64,000 nt of DNA from Bradyrhizobium sp. MOS003. GTDB lineage: Bacteria; Pseudomonadota; Alphaproteobacteria; Rhizobiales; Xanthobacteraceae. Under the pieces are notes generated by a model. That model did no database searches. It saw nothing but the letters and a program-made list of their open reading frames with translations, and was not told the DNA's origin. Where the stretch lies: assembly GCF_003020125.1 (NCBI RefSeq), contig NZ_PYFW01000002.1, positions 735,501 to 799,500 of the forward strand. Direction: 5' to 3'. The translations under genes were made by a program, and so were the position numbers. Positions 27,520 through 36,078 of the stretch are shown here, piece after piece (positions within the stretch are counted from its first letter, which is position 1; each line of letters begins with the position of its first letter).

Positions 27520-28404
27520 TTACTGCGTCTTCGCCACTCTTGGCGGCTGGGCCGTGGTGATGAAGCTGGTGGCTTCGAGCATCGCCGGGCCGAGCGGCGT
27601 CGGCACCTTCAGCCAGAACGGGACCAGGATGCGCGTGCCGGCGATGGGGGCGAACGCGATCTCCATGTTGCGCTGGGCGGCGAGGTATTTGATCACGGGG
27701 CGATCGGGGATGTAGCCCGCGACCGGCACGAAATAGAGCGAGCAGACCACCACCGGGCCCTTGTAACCCTTCTCGGCCTTCACGGTCTCCATGCGCTTGA
27801 AATCGAGCTTGAGCTCGTAGCGCATGCGGCCGTCGAACACCGGGGCCGAGCTGTGGCAGGCCTCCGGCGAGACGGGGTCGCCAGTGCCTGATACCCGCAG
27901 CAGCGAGGCCGTCATGGGGTCCCAGACGCCGCGGCGGTGCGCGTCGGTGACGACGATACGATCAGGATCGACCGGCGGCTCCGGCAGGATGGCAAAATCC
28001 TTCACATTGCCCTTGTCGAGCGTGATGCGGATCTCTTCGGTCTTCTTCGAGGTTGTGGTGGAGGCCTGGTAGCCGGTCGCAACCAGCGCGCCGTTGACGA
28101 CTCGCCCTTGGCTGGCGCCGGTGCCGGACCCGCCCGTGAACGATTTCAGCAGCCCCGAGGTGCCGCCGGAGGCCGCGGCTGCGAACACATCGTCCTGGAT
28201 GTCGATGTTCCAGGCGCCCTTGCCGACGGGAATGCCGGCCAAGGAGGCCTCATATTGCGCCTCGAGCTTGCCCTGCGCCGCCGCCGGCACGGCGCCCCAC
28301 GCCACCGTCAGGCCGCAAAGCACCGCCAGCCAGCCGGCAAGACGCGGGCGGGCGGAGCGCGATTTCGGCGCAACATGGGGCGATATCAGCACGAAACAAT
28401 CCAA
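27520..28404 (-). CDS. DUF3108 domain-containing exported protein, 294 aa
   Basis: A signal-like hydrophobic stretch (LAGWLAVLCGLTVAWGAVPAAAQ, residues about 22-44) precedes a beta-rich domain beginning KLEAQYEASLAGIPVGKG, the usual start of DUF3108 proteins, which are thought to be periplasmic. Family function is unknown. The 884-base frame starts at TTG 28404; a GTG at 28392 is equally possible, and both give the same signal peptide. Two Cys (EACHSSAP and VVVCSLYF) may form a disulfide. No operon partner is evident. Confidence 0.8.
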   Translation of the reverse strand: MDCFVLISPHVAPKSRSARPRLAGWLAVLCGLTVAWGAVPAAAQGKLEAQYEASLAGIPVGKGAWNIDIQDDVFAAAASGGTSGLLKSFTGGSGTGASQGRVVNGALVATGYQASTTTSKKTEEIRITLDKGNVKDFAILPEPPVDPDRIVVTDAHRRGVWDPMTASLLRVSGTGDPVSPEACHSSAPVFDGRMRYELKLDFKRMETVKAEKGYKGPVVVCSLYFVPVAGYIPDRPVIKYLAAQRNMEIAFAPIAGTRILVPFWLKVPTPLGPAMLEATSFITTAQPPRVAKTQ

Positions 28405-28879
28405 TCGGGGCGCGACGGTTGGTACTTAAGCCAAAAACCGCGGCAAACAATGTGTCGGAACGTGTCGATCCCGGAACTTCCAGCGGACTCTTCGGCGGCG
28501 AATACGCCCTTTATGTGATGTTAAGGCGCGACAAACACTGCCGTTTTGGTGATCTTGGGAGGGTGCTGCGGGCACGGTAACCTCTCCCGCGTGCGGGAGA
28601 GGTCGCGCGAAGCGCGGGAGAGGGCTGTCTCCTCTGGGGGACACTATCCGTAACGACGCCCAGCCCCCCAGAGGAGAGAACCCTTACCCCAACCCTCTCC
28701 CGCAGGCGGGAGAGGGAGCGCACCGTTCGGGCGGCTCAAATCCCCGCCCAAAACCTTGACGTCCCGCCCCTTCCCCCCTATACGTCCGCCGCTCCCTGCA
28801 AGGACAAGAGAATTCGCCCCCGTGGCGCCCAGAATGGCGGCCGCACATCGTTGGGGGTTTCAGGATAAGGATTGATGCC
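28405..28879. other. Intergenic region of 475 bases upstream of rpmB
   Basis: Contains a family C repeat (28582-28717). The segment after it, with CCCCCTATACGTCCGC near 28775, probably holds the rpmB promoter, but no clear -35 box was fixed. No gene seen. Confidence 0.45.
28582..28717. repeat. Intergenic palindromic repeat, family C
   Basis: CTCTCCCGCGTGCGGGAGAGG at the left and CTCTCCCGCAGGCGGGAGAGGG at the right (each itself a hairpin) enclose GGGAGAGGGCTGTCTCC and an inverted counterpart. Confidence 0.8.
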
Positions 28880-29191
28880 ATGTCTCGCCGCTGCGAACTG
28901 ACGGCCAAGGGCCCCCTCGTCGGCCACAAGGTCAGCCACTCCAACATCAAGACCAAGCGCCGCTTCCTGCCGAACCTGGTCAACGTGACCTTCATCAGCG
29001 AAGCCCTGGAGCGCAACGTGCGCCTGCGCGTCTCCACCAACGCGGTGAAGAGCGTCGATCACAATGGCGGCCTCGACGCCTACCTGCTCAAGGCCAAGGC
29101 CGACGTCCTGTCGCCGCGCGCCCTCGATCTGAAGCGCGCCATCCAGAAGAAGGTCGGCCCGACGGCCGCACCGGCCAAGAAGGCCAGCTGA
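28880..29191 (+). CDS. rpmB: 50S ribosomal protein L28
   Basis: 103 aa beginning [20 protein letters not shown] and continuing [17 protein letters not shown], the invariant core of L28. Alphaproteobacterial L28 is longer than the E. coli protein because of a C-terminal extension, here [13 protein letters not shown]. Single-gene unit: preceded by a repeat and followed by a strong terminator. Confidence 0.98.
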   Translation: MSRRCELTAKGPLVGHKVSHSNIKTKRRFLPNLVNVTFISEALERNVRLRVSTNAVKSVDHNGGLDAYLLKAKADVLSPRALDLKRAIQKKVGPTAAPAKKAS

Positions 29192-29262
29192 GTTTTTCCA
29201 GAATTGGGCGGGGGCTAGGTTGCGTCGCGTGGCGTAGGCTTAGCCAAGTAGAGTTTGCGTTG

Positions 29263-29291
29263 CGGCCGGATCGGAAGATCCGGCCGTTTTT
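29263..29291 (+). terminator. Rho-independent terminator of rpmB
   Basis: Ten-base perfect stem CGGCCGGATC / GATCCGGCCG with loop GGAA, followed by TTTTTG. It marks the left boundary of the lower-GC island that follows. Confidence 0.93.
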
Positions 29292-29397
29292 GTTTCAACA
29301 AGTCGCACCGCCGCTAGTCTATTAATGCAATTTCTATATACAGTAAGCAGGCACTGATCCGAGATTGCGTTGCCGCGGCTGCTATCAGGATTCAAAT

Positions 29398-30432
29398 ATG
29401 GCGTCGGCACAACAGCTTATCGGCCTCATAAAAAGCCATGCGGAAGGCGACGAAGATCGATTTTTCGACCTCGCCATGCAACTTGCTGCGGCCGAAGCTC
29501 AAAAGGGTCACGTGCGATTGGCGGAGCAGCTTCGGCAATGGGCTGACGCGAGCAAGGCTACCACCAATCGGGCAAGTTTTTCGAAGCCGACACCGCTTGC
29601 GACGCCGCGTGGAGATCTAGCGGCGTTACTCAGCGCTAGCTATCCGACAACGCGGCTTGGTGACGTTATTCTTCCACTGGAAGCCGCGGACGAACTCGCT
29701 CACGTCGTTGCTGAAACGCGCATGACCGAGCAGCTTGAATCGAAGGGCCTTCGACCCCGTCGAAGACTCTTGCTTGCCGGCCCCCCCGGAACGGGCAAGA
29801 CGCTATCTGCGGCCGCACTCGCCGGCGAACTCAAGTACCCGCTTTTCGCTGTGCTTCTTCATGGCCTCATAACGAAGTTCATGGGTGAGACCGCACAGAA
29901 GCTTCGGATGGTATTCGACGCGGTCCGTACAACTCGTGGAATTTACTTGTTTGACGAGATCGACGCCCTAGCGGCGACACGGGGTAATGAGAATGATGTC
30001 GGCGAAGCTCGGCGAATTCTCAATTCTTTTCTTCAATTTTTGGATGAGGACACTGGCCCGTCGATTGTGGTTGCCACCACGAATCTTCCTGAGATTCTAG
30101 ATCGCGCCATCCTTCGGCGCTTTGATCTGGTCCTACGGTACGAGATGCCAAGCGCGCCTGCGATCGAGACGGCAATGCGGCGACGGTTGAGTGGATTCAA
30201 CGTTCGCGAAGTAGACTGGTCAGAAGTAGCGAATAATGCTGGGGGCCTCTCGACAGCTGATGTCATCGCTGCAGCAGAAGATGCCGCTCGTAGATCAGTG
30301 TTAGGCAAATTGAGCCTGATCAGAACATCTGCGATCATTACATCCCTTGAACGTCGGCGCTCATTGCATGGGATAGGGGCGGTTTTGAATGCCGAGAGAT
30401 CTTCCTCACTTCATAATAAGCGGTCTAGGTAG
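29398..30432 (+). CDS. ietA: AAA family ATPase, IetA-like (antitoxin/regulator partner of protease)
   Basis: 344 aa. An N-terminal helical domain (residues 1-80) is followed by one AAA module: Walker A GPPGTGKT (128-135), a pore-loop-like KFMGET (160-165), Walker B IYLFDEID (182-189), sensor 1 ATTN (226-229) and an arginine-finger region DRAILRRFD (235-243). Its gene overlaps the subtilase gene by 44 bases. Pairs of this kind are the IetA/IetS system, described first as a plasmid stability and incompatibility module of Agrobacterium Ti/Ri plasmids and later counted among anti-phage systems. ATG at 29398 is chosen over an upstream codon at 29365, which lacks a ribosome site. Function here is inferred from family and context. 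Confidence 0.85.
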   Translation: MASAQQLIGLIKSHAEGDEDRFFDLAMQLAAAEAQKGHVRLAEQLRQWADASKATTNRASFSKPTPLATPRGDLAALLSASYPTTRLGDVILPLEAADELAHVVAETRMTEQLESKGLRPRRRLLLAGPPGTGKTLSAAALAGELKYPLFAVLLHGLITKFMGETAQKLRMVFDAVRTTRGIYLFDEIDALAATRGNENDVGEARRILNSFLQFLDEDTGPSIVVATTNLPEILDRAILRRFDLVLRYEMPSAPAIETAMRRRLSGFNVREVDWSEVANNAGGLSTADVIAAAEDAARRSVLGKLSLIRTSAIITSLERRRSLHGIGAVLNAERSSSLHNKRSR

Positions 30433-32836
30433 GTCAGAGAAATATAAGGCTAAGGGCAGCGGGTCTACTAAGAGACCGCATGACGTACCGAATCGGGCTC
30501 AGCACGCTCAGGCCTTGCTACGGGCTCTTGATGCCCTCCCAGACCTATCGGGCGGCGCGAGACCGGGTGTTTATCTTGAGGTGCAAGGTCGCGCCGGCGA
30601 GGTCATGATCACCAAAGGGCTAAACGCCAGCGATCTAACCCTTCTGTCGATAGTGCAAGAGCATCCAGAGAACAATCAACCTACGAAAGCGACCGTGTTT
30701 GCCACGGCAAAGGGCTTGGATAAACTCAGGCACAAGATCGAAGACTTTGCAGATAAGAACCGAACAAAGGCGGACGGCTCGGAAGGCCGTCCTTACAATG
30801 CCGACCTAGTACAGAGCATCGGCGCCATCGTCGAAGCTGGGCTTCGGGCACTCTGGCGTGGCCCGATATCAAAATTTCCCGACGGTGACGGCACAATTCC
30901 GTGGGAGATTTGGCTCGATATCTCGCAAGCTGAAGCATTCTTCGCGCGCGCAGCTGAGTTTGGCGTAGCTATCGGGGCAGATCGCCTCGAATTTCCTGAA
31001 GACCTCGTGGTTATTGCGAATGCAACGCAAAATTCTCTTGCACTGGCTAACCGCCGTCTCGCCGGTGTTCGAGCCCTTGCCGCTCCCACCGTCACTGCTG
31101 ACTATTTCGATGCAATGCAGATTGAGGAGCAGGCAGAATGGCTAGGAGCGCTACAGAACCTAACGACGTTCGAACCAATTGACAGCCCAACCTATATCAC
31201 CCTTCTGGATAGAGGTGTCAGTCGCGCTCATCCTCTCATTGCTCCCGCTCTAACTGGCGCCGATAGGCACGCGGCCGACCCAGCTTGGGGCGTCGAGGAT
31301 TACGTTGGTCACGGCACACAATTGGCAGGTTTGTCGCTCTACGGCGATCTCACGGTTGCCCTGCAAGCTATGATGCCAATTCAATTACGGCAGCGCCTTG
31401 AGTCAGCAAAGATCATACCCGATGCCGGACACAATCCCCACCACCTACTGGGGGCAATGACCCGTGCCGGCATCAACGCGGTCGAAACCGCTGCTGATCG
31501 GCGGCGAATATTTGCGATGGCGAGTACAACCGAAGATGATACGCCGCACGATGGGGCTCCCACCTCTTGGTCAACTGAGATCGACCAATTGGTTGCAGGC
31601 GTCTCTGGTTTAAAAAAGATCCCTCGTCTCCTCCTCGTTTCAGCGGGAAACACCAATCAAAATCTATTTGGGAATGATGATTATCTGTCATCCTCCCACC
31701 ATCCCGAAAATGAGATTGAATCGCCGGCGCACGCTTGGAATGCCATTTGCGTCGGCGCCTACACAAACAAGATTTTCTTGCCTTTCGGAGAGGCAGGAGT
31801 TCCGTTAGCGCCAGCCGGTGACCTTGCTCCATCATCTCGGACTGCCAGTTGGCTGTCACATTGGCCGATAAAGCCCGATATCGTTTTTGAAGGCGGAAAC
31901 TGGGTTGTGAATGGTCCCCCACCACCCATGGGTCACTCAGCTCTCGCGCTGCTTACGACGGATCACCAATTTCCCCTTAGAGTGTTTACAACGTGCGGCG
32001 AAACCAGCGGTGCAACTGCTTTGGCCGCAAGGGCGATTTCTGAATTGTGGACGGAATATCCGCATCTGTGGCCAGAGACAATTCGCGCACTTTTCATATC
32101 ATCGGCGCGTTGGACCCAACAGATGCGGAGCCATTTGCCGACAAATCCTGCGAAAGGTGCCTACGGGCAACTCTTTCAGCGCTATGGCTACGGCGTTCCG
32201 GATATGCAGCGCGCACGTAGGAGTGCATCCAATGCGCTATCGCTCGTCGTGCAGGATACGATCCAACCTTATCGAAGCAGCGATAGCGGTGGCGAGCACA
32301 CCCACAACGAAATGAAGCTATTCGAACTACCATGGCCGGTTGAAGAGCTACGCAAACTCGCTGATACGCCTGTAACTTTAAGGGTGGCTCTGAGTACATA
32401 CATTCAACCTAACCCTTCCGAACCAGCCCGTGGCTCAAAATTCCGCTATGCCTCGCATAATTTGCGTTTCAAGTTGAACCGGCCGAACGAGGGTAAGTCA
32501 GAATTCATCGCACGAATAAGCAAGATTGCGGAGCAGCCCGAAGGGCCTGTTGTCGATGAAGATGACGGATGGAAATTCGGACGGAACCGACGAGACGTCG
32601 GCTCTATACAAATAGATGAATTGTCCTGCGCCGCATCAGACCTTGCCCGACGCAATATCGTCGCCGTTCATCCCGTTGCTGGATGGTGGAAGGCGCGGAC
32701 CGCGAAGGACCCTGAAAATCGATCAGCGCGCTTTGCGTTAGTAGTCGAGATAGATGCGGAAGCTCTTGAGACGAATTTGTATGCTGAAGTGCAAATGGCG
32801 ATAGACAATCTAAATGCCGTTTCTGTTGTGGTGTAG
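30389..32836 (+). CDS. ietS: Cytoplasmic subtilisin-like serine protease, IetS-like
   Basis: 815 aa of the S8 family. The catalytic triad is complete: Asp274 (ITLLDRGVSRAHPL), His308 (YVGHGTQLAGL) and Ser540 (GETSGATALAA), with oxyanion Asn421 (SAGNTN). There is no signal peptide or pro-region of the secreted type; instead a 270-residue N-terminal domain and a C-terminal domain of about 190 residues follow. Unlike normal subtilases it must work inside the cell, which explains the tightly linked AAA ATPase partner. In the known IetAS pair the protease is the toxic component and the ATPase restrains or directs it; phage sensing is not understood. ATG 30389 lies inside the end of ietA, so translation is coupled. 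Confidence 0.87.
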   Translation: MPRDLPHFIISGLGRSEKYKAKGSGSTKRPHDVPNRAQHAQALLRALDALPDLSGGARPGVYLEVQGRAGEVMITKGLNASDLTLLSIVQEHPENNQPTKATVFATAKGLDKLRHKIEDFADKNRTKADGSEGRPYNADLVQSIGAIVEAGLRALWRGPISKFPDGDGTIPWEIWLDISQAEAFFARAAEFGVAIGADRLEFPEDLVVIANATQNSLALANRRLAGVRALAAPTVTADYFDAMQIEEQAEWLGALQNLTTFEPIDSPTYITLLDRGVSRAHPLIAPALTGADRHAADPAWGVEDYVGHGTQLAGLSLYGDLTVALQAMMPIQLRQRLESAKIIPDAGHNPHHLLGAMTRAGINAVETAADRRRIFAMASTTEDDTPHDGAPTSWSTEIDQLVAGVSGLKKIPRLLLVSAGNTNQNLFGNDDYLSSSHHPENEIESPAHAWNAICVGAYTNKIFLPFGEAGVPLAPAGDLAPSSRTASWLSHWPIKPDIVFEGGNWVVNGPPPPMGHSALALLTTDHQFPLRVFTTCGETSGATALAARAISELWTEYPHLWPETIRALFISSARWTQQMRSHLPTNPAKGAYGQLFQRYGYGVPDMQRARRSASNALSLVVQDTIQPYRSSDSGGEHTHNEMKLFELPWPVEELRKLADTPVTLRVALSTYIQPNPSEPARGSKFRYASHNLRFKLNRPNEGKSEFIARISKIAEQPEGPVVDEDDGWKFGRNRRDVGSIQIDELSCAASDLARRNIVAVHPVAGWWKARTAKDPENRSARFALVVEIDAEALETNLYAEVQMAIDNLNAVSVVV

Positions 32837-32884
32837 CTGATTTTGACCACTACAAGTGTTGGCGGTACATCGGTCCCTCTCCCC

Positions 32885-33163
32885 CTACCCCCGAAAATCA
32901 ATGCTCCGCAGCACGATGCCCGGCGGGGTCCCCTCGAACTCCGTCGCCTGATACTTCCGCTCCACGCAGGCTTCGATGCGCTCGCGCAGGCGGGTGAACT
33001 GGGCTTCGCGTTCGGCGGGCCTGGCGCGCGGGCCGCGTTCGAGGTCGTCCATGGCGGAGGTCGAGATCGCGCAGGCGAATTCCTTGGGGCCGTCCTGCAT
33101 CGAGAACTGGACGATGCCGCGGTCCTGGTCGTGGGCGATGAAGCGGCTGGCGGTGAGTGTCAT
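32885..33163 (-). CDS. DUF1488-like small protein, 92 aa
   Basis: The protein runs MTLTASRFIAHDQDRGIVQF to a C-terminus with RERIEACVERKYQATEFEG and SIDF. The order 'beta strand, F-A-C-x-I-S, then R-E-R-I-E-x-x-A/V-x-x-K-Y, then D-F' resembles DUF1488 proteins, which are common in Bradyrhizobium and of unknown function. It is the first chromosomal gene after the island. Its 3' end is close to the island's right edge (stop at 32885). Confidence 0.6.
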   Translation of the reverse strand: MTLTASRFIAHDQDRGIVQFSMQDGPKEFACAISTSAMDDLERGPRARPAEREAQFTRLRERIEACVERKYQATEFEGTPPGIVLRSIDFRG

Positions 33164-33258
33164 GGGGGACTCCTGTCATACGGTCGGTGCGCTCCCGCAT
33201 CCGCCTGCGCCGAAGCTTCGGCGCGACAGGAGCGGGAGAGGTGAACCAGCAGCCGGCT

Positions 33259-33555
33259 TCAGCTGTCGCCGCTGAGCTTGGCGAAATCGTCGAACAGGGC
33301 GGCGACCAGCGCGCGGTGGCGGGTATCTTCGGTGGGCAGGCTGGCGGCATAGAGGTTGAGCAGATAGCGCGCCTTCACCGCGGCCTCCGCCCACGAGGTG
33401 GCGGGCGCCGACATCATGCGGTTTTCGAGGTCGGCCTCGCGCTCGCGCAGCTCCCTGACATTGTTCTCGACCTCGGACAGCGCGCGGCGCAGGTCGGTCG
33501 CCTTCTGGGCGGCCATGCCGCGATGCTTGTCGAGGTCGACGGGGATGTCAGTCAT
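33259..33555 (-). CDS. Hypothetical protein, 98 aa
   Basis: A soluble, helical, charged protein with a coiled-coil-like centre (ALSEVENNVRELREREADLENRM) and a C-terminal helix rich in Leu/Ala (KARYLLNLYAASLP). No known domain recognised. Its ATG overlaps the upstream gene's stop by four bases, so the two are coupled. Confidence 0.6.
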   Translation of the reverse strand: MTDIPVDLDKHRGMAAQKATDLRRALSEVENNVRELREREADLENRMMSAPATSWAEAAVKARYLLNLYAASLPTEDTRHRALVAALFDDFAKLSGDS

Positions 33556-33830
33556 GGGCGCGGTTCGTCTCCTGGAAATTGCGCGTCGGCCGCCTGCGCA
33601 TCGGCAAGGTCGATCGAGCCGATCGACAGCATCTCGGTTGCGCCTTGCACGCCTTCGGACGGCACGGTGATCATGGTGGCGATGCGGCGCCAGGATGCGA
33701 ACGACAGCCCGTCGATCATCTCCTCGTCGGTGACGACCTCATAGGCGCCGGCCGGCAATTCGCGCGCGATGCCGCGAATGTGGACCGGATGCCTGAATGT
33801 GATGGTTTCGCGCCGCGAGCGTATGGTCAT
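33552..33830 (-). CDS. Hypothetical protein, 92 aa
   Basis: MTIRSRRETITFRHPVHIRGI then LPAGAYEVVTDEEMIDGLSF: a beta-rich N-terminal half, and a disordered acidic/Ala tail. I do not recognise the family. Start 33830 has GGGAGG just upstream on the minus strand (complement of cctccc at 33837-33842), which decides it over a longer frame. Coupled to the following 98-aa gene. Confidence 0.6.
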   Translation of the reverse strand: MTIRSRRETITFRHPVHIRGIARELPAGAYEVVTDEEMIDGLSFASWRRIATMITVPSEGVQGATEMLSIGSIDLADAQAADAQFPGDEPRP

Positions 33831-34238
33831 ACGAGCCTCCCTTGCGCTGGTCAGGCCCCAACCGACGTGGCTGCGCGGAGCATGCGCCGATTGGCCCACA
33901 ATAGCCAGCATTATCGGGCCCCACGCGCGCGGCGTTTTAGGCCTCGCTATCGGTCAAGTGCGGGCGTAGGCTCGCCTGCATCAGCGCATGCTTCCGTTTC
34001 GCAACGGGTGGGAGCCGAGAGTCACATGCGCCAGGGCCGGTGCCCTGTTCCGTGAGCGCGACCGACGAACAGGCCGGCGCGACAATGTCTCGTGCGGCCA
34101 ACGTCGACGCAAAGGCCTGCAAGGCCTGAGAGCGCGCCCTTCACGCGGGTGCTGCAATCGAACGAACTCGAACCCCCAAAGAGTCGAACCCAAGAGTCGA
34201 ACTCGACCACTCGAACCCCCACAGAGGAGACTGACGTC
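33831..34238. other. Intergenic region of 408 bases with TCGAAC repeats
   Basis: Separates divergent small genes. No supported gene. Five TCGAAC hexamers occur between 34158 and 34216, immediately before a ribosome site for the small basic protein. Confidence 0.45.
34158..34216 (+). repeat. Cluster of five TCGAAC hexamers
   Basis: Hexamers start at 34158, 34168, 34184, 34197 and 34211, plus TCGACC at 34203, mostly followed by CCCC or CCAA. Spacing of 10-16 bases. It could be slippage-derived, or a binding array for a repressor; no tRNA fold fits. Confidence 0.5.
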
Positions 34239-34373
34239 ATGGCCAAGGGACAGCAAAAGGGCAATCGCGAAACCAAGAAGCCGAAGAAGGAAAAAGCCAA
34301 GGTGATCGCCGCCGCGCCGAACCGCAAGGACGCCGCCTGGCAGCCGGATTTCGGGCCGGGGAAGAAGAAGTAG
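34239..34373 (+). CDS. Small basic protein, 44 aa
   Basis: MAKGQQKGNRETKKPKKEKA then AAPNRKDAAWQPDFGPGKKK: extremely Lys-rich, no membrane or signal segment, probably disordered and nucleic-acid- or ribosome-associated. A GAGGAGA site at 34223-34229 supports the ATG at 34239. Small Lys-rich proteins of this style recur in Bradyrhizobium; family function unknown to me. Confidence 0.6.
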   Translation: MAKGQQKGNRETKKPKKEKAKVIAAAPNRKDAAWQPDFGPGKKK

Positions 34374-34400
34374 GGGCGGCGGCTGGCTCTGCCTTCCCTT

Positions 34401-34558
34401 CTCCCCTCGTGGGAGAAGGTGCCTTGCCGAAGGCAAGGCGGATGAGGGGTTGTCTCCGCGAACTCTGACGCGAGAGATTCAGGTGCGGAGAGAGACCCCT
34501 CACCCGTCTCAATCGCGCGGAGCGCGATTGATCCACACTCTCCCACAAGGGGAGAGGG
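34401..34558. repeat. Intergenic palindromic repeat, family C
   Basis: CTCCCCTCGTGGGAGAAGGTG at the left and CACTCTCCCACAAGGGGAGAG at the right, inverted. The centre holds GATGAGGGGTTGTCTC and its inverted partner GAGACCCCTCACCC. Confidence 0.8.
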
Positions 34559-34635
34559 AAAGACCATCCCCGTCTCCTCTCCGTCGCGCTTTCCCGCTAT
34601 GCTCGCCCCGGTAGCATCACCCGGAGGCGCATCCC

Positions 34636-35985
34636 GTGGAGCAGGCCAACACCACCGCAACCAAGCCCGAGTCGAAAAATCTCGTCATCTGCTGTGACGG
34701 CACCGGCAACGAGATCTCGGAGAACATCTCCAACGTCCTCAAGCTGTACCGCTGCCTGCGCAAGACCGACCGGACACAGCCGCGGCAGATGGTGTTCTAC
34801 GATCCCGGCGTCGGCACGGTGACGGAGCCGACGACGTGGCACCGCCTGAAGGCCAATATCAATCTGGTGCTGGGGCTCGCCACCGGCTACGGGCTCGATG
34901 ACAACGTGCTCAGCGCCTATTGCTTCCTGGTCGAGCATTACGCGCCGGGCGACAGGATCTATCTGTTCGGCTTCTCGCGCGGCGCCTACACGGTGCGCGT
35001 GCTGGCGGGGCTGATCCACAAGGTCGGGCTGATCAGGCCGGAGCAGGCCAACCTCGCAGGCTCCGGCCTCATCGCTTACAAGCAATATTCCGGCACCGGG
35101 CGCGGCAACGACGTCGCGGACCTCAGGGACGTCGATTTCGACGAGCAGGGGCCGCTGCCGAAGGACCAGTTCGACCTCGCCGCGCAGTTCGCGCGCATCA
35201 CCTCGACGCGCTGGCCGACCATCCATTTCATCGGCGTCTGGGACACGGTGGCGAGCGTGATCGTGCCGCGGCCCGACCGGCTGTATTGGCCGAGCCTGGA
35301 GGAGCTCGCCTTCACGCGGCGCAATCCGAGCGTCAGGACCTTCCGGCAGGCGATCGCGATCGACGAGCGGCGCCGCATGTTCCGCCTGAACAAATATGAG
35401 GAGCCGCAGGAGTTCTGGAGCAACCGCTATGTGCCGGACGAGAAGAAGGTGCCGCAGGACATTCTGCAGGTGTGGTTCGCCGGGGTGCACAGCGACGTCG
35501 GCGGCGGCTATCCGGAGGCTGGAAGCGGCGACTCCAAATATCCGCTGATCTGGATGATCGCGGAGGCGGAGAAGGCGGGGCTGCACTTCAACCCGGCGAC
35601 CATCAAGCAGCTCGCCTGGGGAATCCAGCGCAAGAACTCGCCGTTCCAATATGTCGCGCCTGCCTACACCGGGAAGACCGGCGTGCTGCACGATTCCATG
35701 ACGGCGGGCTGGCGGGTGCTGGAGTTCTTTCCGAAGAGCGCGAAGTTCAGGGAATGGCCGGAGCGGAAGGTGTTTCTCGGCCTGTACATCCCCGATTGCG
35801 AGCCGCGCCTGATCCCCGAAGGCGCCCATGTGCATGAGAGCGTGTTGAAGCGGATCGCGGCGGAGCCGGACTACCGGCCGGTGAATTTGCCGAAGGACTA
35901 TTTGACGGTGCCGATGCCGGTGGAGTTTGCTCCGCCTCTCCCGCTTGCGGGAGAGGCCGACGCGCTCGCAGAGCGCGGCGGGTGA
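34636..35985 (+). CDS. DUF2235 domain-containing alpha/beta hydrolase-like protein, 449 aa
   Basis: DUF2235 proteins include type VI phospholipase effectors (Tle1) and many standalone hydrolases. The start of the domain is LVICCDGTGNEIS (residues 16-28), the nucleophile motif is GFSRGAYTVR (Ser about 118), an acid follows in IGVWDTVASV, and His in WFAGVHSDVGGGYP (about 290). No signal peptide and no type VI genes nearby, so it is probably not an effector here. GTG start at 34636. The last 18 residues (PPLPLAGEADALAERGG) are encoded by a family C repeat that has intruded into the 3' end. Confidence 0.88.
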   Translation: MEQANTTATKPESKNLVICCDGTGNEISENISNVLKLYRCLRKTDRTQPRQMVFYDPGVGTVTEPTTWHRLKANINLVLGLATGYGLDDNVLSAYCFLVEHYAPGDRIYLFGFSRGAYTVRVLAGLIHKVGLIRPEQANLAGSGLIAYKQYSGTGRGNDVADLRDVDFDEQGPLPKDQFDLAAQFARITSTRWPTIHFIGVWDTVASVIVPRPDRLYWPSLEELAFTRRNPSVRTFRQAIAIDERRRMFRLNKYEEPQEFWSNRYVPDEKKVPQDILQVWFAGVHSDVGGGYPEAGSGDSKYPLIWMIAEAEKAGLHFNPATIKQLAWGIQRKNSPFQYVAPAYTGKTGVLHDSMTAGWRVLEFFPKSAKFREWPERKVFLGLYIPDCEPRLIPEGAHVHESVLKRIAAEPDYRPVNLPKDYLTVPMPVEFAPPLPLAGEADALAERGG

Positions 35986-36078
35986 GGGCTCTCACCACTC
36001 GGGGGCACTCGGCAATTCTCGCAATCCCGATGCAGAGACGGCCCCCACCCCGGCCCTCCCCCGCAAGCGGGAGAGGGA
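35936..36078. repeat. Intergenic palindromic repeat, family C, overlapping a gene end
   Basis: CTCTCCCGCTTGCGGGAGAGG at the left, CCCGCAAGCGGGAGAGGG at the right. The first 50 bases are translated as the C-terminus of the DUF2235 protein; the rest is intergenic. Confidence 0.8.

Larger units (their letters stand above)
29292..32884 (+). other. Putative genomic island carrying ietAS
   Basis: Between the rpmB terminator and the minus-strand gene at 32885 the composition drops visibly: AT-rich codons such as AAT, ATA, TTA and AGA are common, while flanking genes use almost only G/C-ending codons. It contains just two genes. No integrase, transposase, tRNA or obvious direct repeats at the ends are visible, so the mode of entry is unknown; homologous exchange of flanks is possible. 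Confidence 0.65.

Noticed and set aside
29292..32884. Integrative element with target-site duplication
   Set aside because: I could find no matching direct repeats at the two ends and no integrase or tRNA.
34158..34216. tRNA-like T-loop sequences
   Set aside because: Repeated TCGAAC cannot be folded into an acceptor or anticodon arm on either strand.
34636..35985. Type VI secretion effector (Tle1)
   Set aside because: The DUF2235 domain fits, but there are no vgrG, hcp, tss or immunity genes in the neighbourhood.
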